Position numbers and translations under genes: made by a program. The notes under the pieces are model-generated. The model searched no databases. It saw only the letters and a list, made by a program, of their open reading frames with translations, and was not told the origin of the DNA. 64,000 bases of DNA from Bacillota bacterium (lineage in GTDB: Bacteria; Bacillota; Sulfobacillia; Sulfobacillales; JAIMBI01): NCBI GenBank assembly GCA_021846505.1, contig JAJZWV010000012.1, forward strand, positions 1 to 64,000, written 5' to 3'. Positions 1 to 8,092 of this stretch are shown here, one piece after another (the stretch's first letter is position 1; each line of letters starts with the position of its first letter).

Positions 1-115
1 GTGCGTTCGTCGGGGCTCAGGGTCAGCGGCGCCAACGGGCGCCCCCTTCGTCGCGACTTCGTCGGAGGTGTAGTAGACATACCCGAGTATACCATATAGA
101 TCTCGAATTATCAAC

Positions 116-370
116 TCAGGACACTAGGAGAGCAGCACTGGGCGCCGACGGTGCTGACCGATCTTCTGTGCGGAAATACGGCAGGGGAAGTGTCTGCACG
201 GGAGGGCTCTCCAGAAACAGGTATCCCAGCGGGGTGAACGTCGTCCGTGCAAATTCACGCAGTTGGTTCAGTGTCGGATGCTTCGCTCCGGAACGCCAGT
301 CGTTCAGTCGTGGAAAGCGCTTCTCCAACGTGGGAATGCTCTTCCTTGATCGCTCGATGGCTCACTCCAT
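116..370 (-). pseudogene. Disrupted XRE-type HTH N-terminus of an ImmA/IrrE-family protein
   Basis: Read on the minus strand from an ATG at 370, the third codon is TGA at 364-362. The frame then stays open and encodes the segment typical of the HTH half of ImmA/IrrE regulator-peptidases: W-x-SG-x3-PTLNQLREFA, then TPLGYLFLESPP and LPLPYFRT. In the family a Trp usually follows the first residues, so TGA probably arose from TGG; this is inference. The reading could restart at a TTG at 328. The frame ends 16 residues after FRT, and the zinc-peptidase domain with its HExxH motif that normally follows is absent. It is therefore a 3'-truncated, 5'-interrupted remnant. Nothing recognisable lies between 1 and 115, which is comparatively AT-rich. 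Confidence 0.6.
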
Positions 371-659
371 CGCCGCCGCACTCACCGGCACCCTCATCGT
401 CATGGCCGGGCACCCCCTCGTAGCAATCTGCGTGGGGACGGGCATAGGGCACGTGTCATCAACGCGACCGCTGGCCCCATTGTATACCCTGCTTGCTTTG
501 CATGCTCATCACCTGCTCAAGACGGGCCCGGTCTAGCCCACGGTCCCGTCACAGTCGAGGGATGTGAGCGACGGCAACGAGTGGGTCCACGGACTGCACC
601 GCGACGGCTCGGTGGAGTACGGTGACGGCATGCACACCGAACGCGCCACGCTGGACGCC

Positions 660-1179
660 GTCGTGGTCCCTGATTGGGCCGATCGCTTGACGGTCCGCTT
701 GATCCGTCCCGCGGCGCGCGCTCATGGCCCGCCCCCACGCCGTCGGCTTTCGCGGGCTGGTGGGCGAAGCGCTGGACGCCGTCGCCGGTCTCGATGACCA
801 GTGGGTCGCGCGGCTGGGGTGGGCGGCGGCCGCCTGGAGGTGTCGCGCCCGCGGCCGCGGGATCGGGTGGACGCGGCCACAGCAGGGGGCGCGACTGCGC
901 TATGCCGCGAGCCATGCGCGGTTCCTGATTCTCCCCGGGGTGCAGATCCCCCACCGGGCCTCGAAAACGCTGGCGCTGACGACGAAGCCGCTGGCCGCGG
1001 ACTGGCAGGCGATCGATGGCCACCCCGTGGTGCTGACCGAAACGTTTGTGGACCCGGCGCGCTTTGCCGGCACCGCCTATCGGGCCGCCCGTCATCCCAA
1101 ACGGTATGCGGCGGGCCCGCCTCAGCCGCCGGCCTTGCCCGACTGCGTGGCGACCAATCCCCCCAAGGATCCCCCGTAA
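660..1179 (+). pseudogene. DruA-like (DUF4338) remnant, frameshifted
   Basis: The frame open from 724 to 1179 encodes a stretch typical of DUF4338/DruA proteins: DDQWVARLGWAAAAW, then GIGWTRPQQ, ARFLILPGVQIP, ASKTLALTTKPLAADWQA and VLTETFVDPARFAGTAYRAA. The upstream part of the family (LTVRLIRPAARA followed by a region matching the HHYLG segment) is found in the other two forward frames between about 660 and 730, so at least two frameshifts separate it. After TAYRAA the sequence no longer resembles the family. DruA is the signature protein of Druantia defence systems, and DUF4338 proteins also occur as stand-alone, transposon-like genes. This copy is clearly broken, and no other Druantia gene is present. 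Confidence 0.6.
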
Positions 1180-1430
1180 AAGAGAGAGTGAATTTCTTGC
1201 GCGGACCTTTCCCGAGGGGCTTGACACCTACCGGACCTGAACGCCTATGCGGTGATGGGCCGCGCCTCCTTTCGCACCACGGTCAGGCTGCTCCCCGAGG
1301 GGACCCAGCGGCTGTCGCACTCGACCCGGCGCTTTCGAGACCGCCAGGAGTCGGCCGACTCCACCGCGGCGCTCCGACCGCCCCGGCTTGGACTGGGCAT
1401 TCGCGGCCAGGCGCCCGGAGCGAGCGAGGC
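1180..1430. other. Non-coding or decayed stretch
   Basis: I see no convincing gene between the DruA remnant and the end of the LysR gene. Several frames are open, as expected from the high GC content, but none shows a recognisable domain or a good ribosome binding site. It may be the eroded tail of the same mobile or defence element. Confidence 0.4.
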
Positions 1431-2342
1431 CTACGGCAAAAAGGCCGGCAAGCGGCCGGGCGCCTCCGTCAGCAGGTGGATGAGGCGGCGCGCGCCGGCG
1501 GGCAGCGTGACGGGCAAATGCACAGCGTAGAAGTTGCGGGTGAGCTCCAGCTGCGGCACCGCCACCCGGCAAAACCCTGCGGCCTCGTGGGGCGGGATGG
1601 TGAGCGGCGACAGCACCGTCGCGCCTAAGCCCGCCCGCACCATCGCCTTAATGGCCTGGGTGGTGGCCAGCACCAGCCGCACTGACAAATCTTCCAGCCC
1701 CAGCTCATGGCGGCTGAGCGCTCTTTCCAACGCGCGGCGGGTGCCCGAGCCCGGCTCGCGCAAGATGAGCGGCTCCTGCACAAACTCGTCCAGGGCGACG
1801 GGGCGGCCCCGAGCCGCCCACGGGTGGCTGGCCGACACGTACACGGCCGGGTCATCGCTGTAGAACGGCTGCGACACCAAGGGGCTCCGGTCCACCTCGG
1901 CCTCCACCAGCCCCACGTCGACCACGTGATTCACCACGAAGTCACACACGGCATCGGAGTTGGCCATCATGACCGACACATGGTCCCGGGACTCCGGCCG
2001 ATACAGGCGCACCAGCACGTCGGGCAGCATGTATTCGGCGATGGTGAGGCTGGCGCCGATGCGAAGCCGCGATGCGCCGGGGTCGCTCAGCCGGGCTAGC
2101 TGCTCGTGCGACTCCGAGAGCGTCCGCAGCAGCTTTTTGGCATAGCGGTACAGCACTTCACCTTCCACTGTGAGCGCCACACCGCGTGTGTGGCGCACCA
2201 AGAGCCGACACCGATAGCTGTCCTCCAGCTGCTGGATCTGCTGGCTGACGGCTGACGGCGACAAGTTTAAGGTCCGCGCGGCCGCCGAAAGGGATCCGGC
2301 CTCCGCCACGGCTCGAAACGTCTCCCAACTTTGCGGGTTCAT
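1431..2342 (-). CDS. LysR-family transcriptional regulator
   Basis: This 303-residue protein has the normal LysR length and layout. An N-terminal winged helix-turn-helix occupies about residues 1-62 and includes SLSAAARTLNLSPSAVSQQI and QLEDSYRCRLLVRHTRGV. A linker helix follows, then an effector domain from about residue 90 (RLRIGASLTIAEYMLPDVL), of the CysL/CbbR-like kind with the conserved EPLILREPGSGTR segment near residue 195. It is transcribed divergently from the molybdoenzyme operon starting at 2518, and a perfect 12-bp inverted repeat lies between them. By the usual LysR arrangement it is probably the regulator of that operon. The effector is unknown; a sulfur oxyanion would fit the neighbours, but that is inference. 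Confidence 0.9.
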   Translation of the reverse strand: MNPQSWETFRAVAEAGSLSAAARTLNLSPSAVSQQIQQLEDSYRCRLLVRHTRGVALTVEGEVLYRYAKKLLRTLSESHEQLARLSDPGASRLRIGASLTIAEYMLPDVLVRLYRPESRDHVSVMMANSDAVCDFVVNHVVDVGLVEAEVDRSPLVSQPFYSDDPAVYVSASHPWAARGRPVALDEFVQEPLILREPGSGTRRALERALSRHELGLEDLSVRLVLATTQAIKAMVRAGLGATVLSPLTIPPHEAAGFCRVAVPQLELTRNFYAVHLPVTLPAGARRLIHLLTEAPGRLPAFLP

Positions 2343-2390
2343 GGCGATGCTCCGTTCGTCTGGCTTGGCGTGGAGCCAGTATAGCGCCCG

Positions 2391-2419
2391 CGCGGCGTGC
2401 AGAAATCCTGCACGCCGCG
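2391..2419. promoter_or_regulatory. Perfect 12-bp inverted repeat between lysR-type gene and molybdoenzyme operon
   Basis: CGCGGCGTGCAG at 2391-2402 is exactly complementary in inverted orientation to CTGCACGCCGCG at 2408-2419, with loop AAATC. It sits about 50 bp from the LysR start and about 100 bp from the operon start. It has no T-tract, so a terminator is unlikely. It is a candidate operator; the spacing is not the textbook T-N11-A. Confidence 0.5.
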
Positions 2420-2517
2420 TGAAGCAATCGCGAATGCCGCCGGGCCCCCGCGCCCTTTAGCATGGGACCCACTGCTGCTGCCCGATTCAGAGGCGGAGTG
2501 GCGAGGGAGGGCGCGCA

Positions 2518-5427
2518 ATGGCCATTCGAGAAATCAGGGAGGCGCCGGCGCCGGACGCGGTGCCCGAGAACCGGACGGTGCACACCACCTGCTACATGTG
2601 TGCCTGCCGCTGCGGCCTGGAGGTGCGCGTAGAAGACAACCGTGTGCGCTTTATCAAGGGAATCGCCGAGCATCCGGTCAACAAGGGGGTGTGGTGCGCC
2701 AAGGGAGGCGCCGGCATCATGACCCAGTACAGCCCGGCGCGCCTTACCACCCCCTTGATGCGCGACCCGGCCACGCCGCGGGGCCAGGGGGGGCTCGTGC
2801 CGGTGGATTGGGACACCGCGCTTTCCACCCTAGCCGGGTGGCTCGGCCACATTCGGGACACGGACCCGCGCCAGCTGGCCTACTTCACCGGCCGCGACCA
2901 GATGCAGGCGTTCAATGGATTTTGGGCCCAGCAGTTTGGCACCCCTAACTGGGCCGCGCACGGCGGATTTTGCTCGGTCAACATGGCTGCCGGCGGCATG
3001 TACTCGGTGGGCGGAAGCATGTGGGAGTTTGGCTGGCCCGACCTTGATCAATCTCGATGGTTCATGCTGGCCGGCGTCGCGGAGGACCATCCCTCCAATC
3101 CCCTCAAGCTATCGATCGCATCCTTGAAAGATCGGGGCGGCCGCTTTGTGGTGCTGAATCCCATCAAGAGCGGGTACGGAGCGTTGGCTGACGAGTGGGT
3201 GCCGATACGGCCCGGGACCGACGGCGCGCTGTTTATGGCCTTCATGCACGTGCTGGTGCAGGAGGGCTTGATCGACCGGGAGTTTCTGGCGCGCTACACC
3301 AACGCTGCCCACCTGGTGCGGGTGGCACCCGGCACGGCGGGCGACGGCTTGTTTGCGCGGGATGCCGGCGGGCAGCCGCTGGTGCTGGCACCCGATGGGC
3401 GCCCGGTGCCCTATCGCGAAGCGGCTGGCGAGGGGGCGCTGGAAGGGGAGGCGATGCTGGCGGGCGAGCGCGTGCGGCCAGCCGCGGCGCTCCTGTTTGA
3501 CCGGCTCGCGGCGGCGACGCCGCGGTGGGCCGAGGCCATCACGGATGTGCCGCGGCGCACCATCGTGCGCCTGGCGCTGGAGATGGCCGACGCGGCCTTC
3601 AATCACCCGGTGGTGCTGCCGGTGCCCTGGACGGATGTGTACGGCCGGCGGCACGACGCCACCGTGGGGCGGCCGGTGGCGTTTCACGCCATGCGCGGCT
3701 TAGCGGCACACACCAATGGATTTCAGACGATTCGGGGCTTGTTCACCCTGATGATGCTGCTGGGCGCCGTGGACCGCCCCGGGGGATTCCTGTACAAAAC
3801 CCCCTACCCGAAGCCGGTGCCGCCCCCGGTGAAGCCAGCTCATCAGCCGCGGGACTATCGGCCGCGGCATCCGGCTTCGGGGCCGCTTTTGGGCTACCCC
3901 ACGACACCTGACGACTTGCTGGTGGATGGGGACCGGCCGATCCGGATTGATGAAAGCTACTCGTGGAAGTACCCGCTGGCGGCGCACGGCGCGATTCAAA
4001 ACGTGATTCGCAACGCCCACGACCGCGACCCCTATCCCATTGACACGCTCATGGTGTACATGGCCAACTTGGCGTGGAATTCCACCTGGAACACGCTGGA
4101 CACCCGCGCCATGCTGACGGCCGAGGACCGGCCTGGGCACTACCGCATCCCGCATGTGGTGGTGTTTGATGCCTACGACTCGGAAACGGTTCAGTTTGCT
4201 GACTTGGTGCTGCCCGACACGACGTATCTGGAGCGGTGGGACGCCACCAGTCTGCTGGACCGGCCGATCTCTGAGCCCGACGGGCCCGCCGACTCCATCC
4301 GCCAGCCCGTCGTGCCGCCGCCCCCGGGGGTGCGGCCGACGGCCGACATCCTGCTTGACATCGCCGGGCGGCTCAGGCTGCCGCGCTTTGTGGACGAGCG
4401 CGGGAAGCCTCTGTACCGGACCTATGCCGACTTCGTGCAGGGGTGGGAAAGCGAGCCGGGGTCGGGCGTGGGCCTCTTGGCCGGATTTCGCGGCCCCGAC
4501 GGCCAGGACGAGTTGGTGGGGGAGCCGAACCCGGACCAGCTGCAGGCCTACGCCAGCCACCGGGCGTTTTGGCGGCTTCACCTGCCACCTGAGCGCCGCT
4601 ACTTCCGGATGGCCAACCAGGCGTATCTGGAGTGGGCGGCGGAGAGCAAATTTATCGGTCAGCCGGACCCCATCCTGCTGAACTTGTACTCGGAGCCGCT
4701 GCAAACCTTCAAGCTCGCCGGCCAGGGCTTGTGGCCGGGGCAAAAGCCGTCGGATCCACATCTGGCCACACGCCTCGCGCGCTACATGGACCCCTTGGCG
4801 TCGTGGCACCCGCCGCTGGAAGACACGCTGCCTGGCGCCGAGGCGTTTCCGCTGCGCATTCTGACCCAGCGGCCGATGACCCACTATCACTCGTGGGGGT
4901 CGATGAACGCCTGGCTCCGCCAGCTGCTGAACGAAAACCCCGTGTTTATCAATCCGGTGCTGGCCAAGGCCGAAGGCCTCGCGGATGGCGAGTGGGTGTG
5001 GGTGGAGTCGCGCCTGGGCCGCATGACGGCGCGCGTGCGCCTGTCGGAAGCGGTGGAGCCCACCACCATCTGGACCTGGAATGCGATTGCCAAAGGCCCG
5101 GGCGCGTGGGGGCTCAGCCCTGACGCACCGGAAGCCACCCGGGCCGTGCTGGTCAACCACATCATTCCGGACGTGTCCCCGCTGGAGGGCCCGGGCTTGT
5201 TCTTCAACAACGATCCGGTGACGGGTCAGGCCGGCTGGTACGACACGCGGGTGCGCATCTACCCGTCGGAGGTCCACGAAGTCTGGCCGAAAGTGTTGAG
5301 CGTGTCGCCGCGCCGGCCTCATGCGGTGCGCCAGGCCCGACTGGCCTACACGACCCGGCCCGACAATCCCCACGCGACCGGCGCGCCCGACCTGCTGCCG
5401 CCGGCACCCGGCGCCCCGCGGCGCTGA
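2518..5427 (+). CDS. Molybdopterin oxidoreductase catalytic subunit, SoeA-like sulfite dehydrogenase
   Basis: This 969-residue protein belongs to the DMSO-reductase (Mo-bisMGD) family. The N-terminal [4Fe-4S] motif is C25-x2-C28-x3-C32 with a fourth Cys at 60 (GVWCAKG). The molybdopterin domains follow (GRDQMQAFNGFWAQQFGTPN, then FVVLNPIKSGYGALADEWVP), and the C-terminal dinucleotide-binding domain begins near residue 780 (LRILTQRPMTHYHSWGS). No twin-arginine signal precedes the cysteines, so the enzyme should be cytoplasmic, as in SoeABC. Length, missing Tat signal and the partners downstream (four-cluster ferredoxin, then a DmsC-type membrane subunit) match the SoeABC sulfite:quinone oxidoreductase, which oxidises sulfite to sulfate. 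A polysulfide, thiosulfate or tetrathionate substrate cannot be excluded. The GAGGGAGG ribosome binding site at 2503-2510 supports the ATG start. Molybdate/tungstate uptake genes lie at 39-41.6 kb. Confidence 0.85.
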   Translation: MAIREIREAPAPDAVPENRTVHTTCYMCACRCGLEVRVEDNRVRFIKGIAEHPVNKGVWCAKGGAGIMTQYSPARLTTPLMRDPATPRGQGGLVPVDWDTALSTLAGWLGHIRDTDPRQLAYFTGRDQMQAFNGFWAQQFGTPNWAAHGGFCSVNMAAGGMYSVGGSMWEFGWPDLDQSRWFMLAGVAEDHPSNPLKLSIASLKDRGGRFVVLNPIKSGYGALADEWVPIRPGTDGALFMAFMHVLVQEGLIDREFLARYTNAAHLVRVAPGTAGDGLFARDAGGQPLVLAPDGRPVPYREAAGEGALEGEAMLAGERVRPAAALLFDRLAAATPRWAEAITDVPRRTIVRLALEMADAAFNHPVVLPVPWTDVYGRRHDATVGRPVAFHAMRGLAAHTNGFQTIRGLFTLMMLLGAVDRPGGFLYKTPYPKPVPPPVKPAHQPRDYRPRHPASGPLLGYPTTPDDLLVDGDRPIRIDESYSWKYPLAAHGAIQNVIRNAHDRDPYPIDTLMVYMANLAWNSTWNTLDTRAMLTAEDRPGHYRIPHVVVFDAYDSETVQFADLVLPDTTYLERWDATSLLDRPISEPDGPADSIRQPVVPPPPGVRPTADILLDIAGRLRLPRFVDERGKPLYRTYADFVQGWESEPGSGVGLLAGFRGPDGQDELVGEPNPDQLQAYASHRAFWRLHLPPERRYFRMANQAYLEWAAESKFIGQPDPILLNLYSEPLQTFKLAGQGLWPGQKPSDPHLATRLARYMDPLASWHPPLEDTLPGAEAFPLRILTQRPMTHYHSWGSMNAWLRQLLNENPVFINPVLAKAEGLADGEWVWVESRLGRMTARVRLSEAVEPTTIWTWNAIAKGPGAWGLSPDAPEATRAVLVNHIIPDVSPLEGPGLFFNNDPVTGQAGWYDTRVRIYPSEVHEVWPKVLSVSPRRPHAVRQARLAYTTRPDNPHATGAPDLLPPAPGAPRR

Positions 5428-5474
5428 GCGCCCGGGCAGTGCGCGGGGAAGGCCCGACCTGAAAGGAGTGCGCC

Positions 5475-6137
5475 ATGCAGCTGACGATTATCACGGATCT
5501 CAACAAGTGCGTGGGGTGCAAAAGCTGCCAGGTGTCGTGCAAGGAGCACAACACGGGAGGAGCCTATGGCCCGGTGCATGACCATGACCCTTATGCGGAC
5601 CCGGATGGCATGTGGTGGAACCGGATTGTCGGCATGGAGGGCGGTGAGTATCCCACCGCGGACGTGCTGTACCTGCCGAAAGCGTGCATGCACTGCTACG
5701 ATGCGCCGTGCGTTCCGGTGTGCCCGACGGGCGCCTCATTTAAGCGCGCGGACAACGGCGTCGTGCTGGTCGACTATGACAGCTGCATCGGCTGCCAGCT
5801 GTGCATGTGGGCCTGTCCCTATGGGGTGCGCGAGTTTGACGAGCACGAGGGCGTGGTCAAGAAGTGCACGATGTGCATCGACCGCATCGAGGATGAGACT
5901 TTGGCGCCGGAAGATCGGCAGCCCGCCTGTGTGCAAAGCTGCCCCACCCATGCCCGCACTTTTGGCGATCTAGACGACCCGGACTCGGCGGTGGCGCGGC
6001 TGGTGGCCGAGCAGCGAGGGTTTCAGCTGCTGCCGGAGCTGGGGGCGAATCCGGCCGTGCACTATCTGCCGCGGCGCCCTGTCGCGACTGCCGTGGATGG
6101 CAGCCAGCTGGATGCCCTCATGCAGGAGCGGTACTGA
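5475..6137 (+). CDS. Four-cluster ferredoxin subunit of the SoeABC-like oxidoreductase
   Basis: This 220-residue electron-transfer subunit is of the DmsB/NrfC/SoeB type. It has four cysteine groups for four [4Fe-4S] clusters: CVGCKSCQVSC near the N-terminus, CMHCYDAPCVPVCP near residue 75, CIGCQLCMWACP near residue 112, and CTMCIDR plus CVQSCP near residues 134 and 155. In this family it wires the molybdenum subunit to the membrane subunit. It has no signal peptide, consistent with a cytoplasmic complex. An AAAGGAG site lies just upstream of the ATG. The gap to soeA is 47 bp and the membrane subunit follows one base after its stop, so the three are clearly one operon. Confidence 0.9.
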   Translation: MQLTIITDLNKCVGCKSCQVSCKEHNTGGAYGPVHDHDPYADPDGMWWNRIVGMEGGEYPTADVLYLPKACMHCYDAPCVPVCPTGASFKRADNGVVLVDYDSCIGCQLCMWACPYGVREFDEHEGVVKKCTMCIDRIEDETLAPEDRQPACVQSCPTHARTFGDLDDPDSAVARLVAEQRGFQLLPELGANPAVHYLPRRPVATAVDGSQLDALMQERY

Positions 6138-6138
6138 G

Positions 6139-7113
6139 ATGCGCCCTACGGGCCCGCTGCTGCTGATGACCGGCCTGCAGGGGCTGGCGGGCGGCGTGTT
6201 TGTCGTGCTGGCCAGCCTGTCGTGGATTAAAGGCGCCTCGTTTGCCCACAGCGCCGAGGCGGGCATCCTAGCGCTGCTGGGCGTGGCTTTGGTGGCCGGC
6301 GGCGGCCTGGCATCGACATTTCACATGCATCGGCGGGCGGCGGCGCAGTTTATCCTGCGCCGGCTCCGTTCCTCGTGGCTGTCACGCGAGGTGGCCACCA
6401 CCGCCCCGTTCGGGGTGCTGGCGGCGGCCAGCGCCGCCGCTGCGCACCTGGTGGCTGCTCCGCCGGCGGTGGATCTGTGGCTGTTTACCGCCACGGCGCT
6501 GGTGGGCCTGGGGGCCATGTGGGTCACCGCGATGATTTACGCCACGATTCCCGCCATGCTGAGCTGGAGATCGGCCACGACGGCCCCGGCCATGATGGGC
6601 ACCGGCTTGGTGGCGGGGGGCGTATGGGGGTGGGCGGTGATGGTGGCGGTGTCTCGGACGGCCGAAACCGGCCTGGCTATTGCCTTGGTGTGGGCGCTCT
6701 TGGCGGTGGCGGCCGTCAAGTGGGCCCAGTGGGCCGTGTTTCGGCGCGCGCGTGCCCGCGTGGAGTCGGGCCAGTCGATGGGTATCCCCGGCCGGCAGTA
6801 CCGGCTCGCGGACACCGGCACCAGCCGCACGCCGTATCGGACGCAGCCGCAGGTGTGGCGCCCGCTGACCGGCGAGGAGCGGCGGCACGCCGCGTCGTCG
6901 GTGGTGCTGGCGGCCGTGGCGACCGCCGTCCTGCTGATGGTGAGCGGCGGCTCGCTGGCGGCCCTCTTCGCCGTGGTGTCCGCCGCCGCGGGGGTGTATT
7001 ACGAGCGCTGGCTGTTTTTTGCCGATGCGACGCACAGCTCGTCGATCTGGCTGACCAGCGGCGCCGCATCGCCCTGGGAGCAGCCGGCGCGCGCCGGCCC
7101 CCCGGCTCCGTGA
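6139..7113 (+). CDS. DmsC/SoeC-type membrane anchor subunit
   Basis: This 324-residue polytopic protein has about eight hydrophobic segments, starting with LLLMTGLQGLAGGVFVVLAS. It has the DmsC-family signature in which a histidine-containing segment (STFHMHR) precedes SSWLSREV. DmsC/SoeC subunits anchor the molybdenum and FeS subunits to the membrane and exchange electrons with the quinone pool. The ATG at 6139 follows the FeS stop by one base and has GGAG about 11 bp upstream; a longer reading from 6097 would overlap the previous gene needlessly. Its TGA overlaps the GTG of the next gene, so translation is coupled. Hydrophobic segments were judged by eye. Confidence 0.85.
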   Translation: MRPTGPLLLMTGLQGLAGGVFVVLASLSWIKGASFAHSAEAGILALLGVALVAGGGLASTFHMHRRAAAQFILRRLRSSWLSREVATTAPFGVLAAASAAAAHLVAAPPAVDLWLFTATALVGLGAMWVTAMIYATIPAMLSWRSATTAPAMMGTGLVAGGVWGWAVMVAVSRTAETGLAIALVWALLAVAAVKWAQWAVFRRARARVESGQSMGIPGRQYRLADTGTSRTPYRTQPQVWRPLTGEERRHAASSVVLAAVATAVLLMVSGGSLAALFAVVSAAAGVYYERWLFFADATHSSSIWLTSGAASPWEQPARAGPPAP

Positions 7114-8012
7114 CGCGAGTGGGCTGGCACCTCGGCCGCCATCCCGCGCCAGCGGACCGCGTCCAGGCAGAACTGCTGCCCGGAGCCATGGAGGCCGCGG
7201 CCGGCGGCACGCCGAGGCGGCTCCGGGTGGCCAGCAGCCTCGACGGGGCGCGGCGCCATGACGTGGCAGCCCTGACGCGCGTCCCGGCGGCGGCGGCCCG
7301 GCTCCGCGCCCGGGGGGTAGTGGTGCCTGCGCCGGCCTGGAAGGCGCGGCTGGAGCGTCAAGGTCCCGCGTGGGTGGGCAAGGTGGCGGTGCTGCCGTTT
7401 CCTACCCCCGATGCGGTGTTTGACTGGGATGATACCCGGGCGGTCGTCGAGGTGAACGACCGCTATCATCTGGAGGCGCGCCCACGCATTTTGGCCGCGG
7501 CGGACTGGGAGCGCGGCCAGGGGCTGACGCGGCTGTTGCCGCTGGCGCGCGACGTCCTGCAGCGCGAGGGTGAGCTGGTTTTGCTGGGCGCACTGCCGCA
7601 CCGGGATAGGATTGCCCCGCTGGTGAGCCATCTTGGGCTGTCCGAGTGTGTCGTGTTGCTGCCGCCTTCCTCGGCGCGCGAGGCGGCAGGCTTGCTGCAT
7701 GGCGCCGACGTGCTGGTGCAAGCCGAGGACAGCGGGTATCCCTATTGGCTGCTGTGGGCGGCGGCGGCTGGATTGCCAGCGGTGGCGGTGGACACGCCAG
7801 CAACTCGGGAGGCGTCCGGTCGCGCCGCTCTGATGGTGGACCCCGAGCGCGAGGCCGCCTGGCCCGACGCCGTGCGCGAGGCGCTCACCAACCAACGCCT
7901 GCGGGAGGCGCAAATCGAGCGGGGCCGCGCGGCGGCAGCGCCATCGCGGCTGTCGGCGGTCGCGTGCGACTGGATCCGGCTGCTGCGGTCGAATTGGCCT
8001 GCTCCGAGTTGA
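7110..8012 (+). CDS. Glycosyltransferase, GT-B fold, family-4-like
   Basis: This 300-residue protein begins at a GTG that overlaps the preceding TGA (GTGA), so it is translationally coupled to the membrane subunit. The C-terminal half has the GT4 donor-site pattern: ELVLLGALPHRDRIAPLVSHLGLS, then VVLLPPSSAREAAGLLHGADVLVQ, followed by an aromatic-rich segment where GT4 enzymes have ExFG, then GLPAVAVDTPATREA. The N-terminal acceptor domain is short for the family, about 110 residues. Acceptor and sugar donor cannot be deduced. Its place inside a sulfur-oxidoreductase operon is unexpected and probably reflects transcriptional hitch-hiking rather than function. Confidence 0.6.
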   Translation: MTRVGWHLGRHPAPADRVQAELLPGAMEAAAGGTPRRLRVASSLDGARRHDVAALTRVPAAAARLRARGVVVPAPAWKARLERQGPAWVGKVAVLPFPTPDAVFDWDDTRAVVEVNDRYHLEARPRILAAADWERGQGLTRLLPLARDVLQREGELVLLGALPHRDRIAPLVSHLGLSECVVLLPPSSAREAAGLLHGADVLVQAEDSGYPYWLLWAAAAGLPAVAVDTPATREASGRAALMVDPEREAAWPDAVREALTNQRLREAQIERGRAAAAPSRLSAVACDWIRLLRSNWPAPS

Positions 8013-8092
8013 AGGCGGCGAGCCGAGCAGGCAGGATAGAGGCACGCACGGGGGCAGGCCGGGCGAATGCGATGCGGTAGGAGGGGGTTCTC

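Noticed and set aside
1431-1628. Plus-strand frame running into the 3' end of the LysR gene
   Set aside because: It is antisense to the LysR effector domain and has no family match.
3700-5373. A 557-codon open frame on the minus strand opposite the molybdoenzyme gene
   Set aside because: It is antisense to a clearly conserved enzyme, is rich in Arg, His, Pro and Gly, and has no recognisable domain; long antisense frames are expected at this GC content.
6375-7109. Upstream extension of the glycosyltransferase frame through the membrane-subunit gene
   Set aside because: The extension overlaps a conserved DmsC-type gene and is Gly/Arg-rich noise; the GTG at 7110 gives a natural coupled start.
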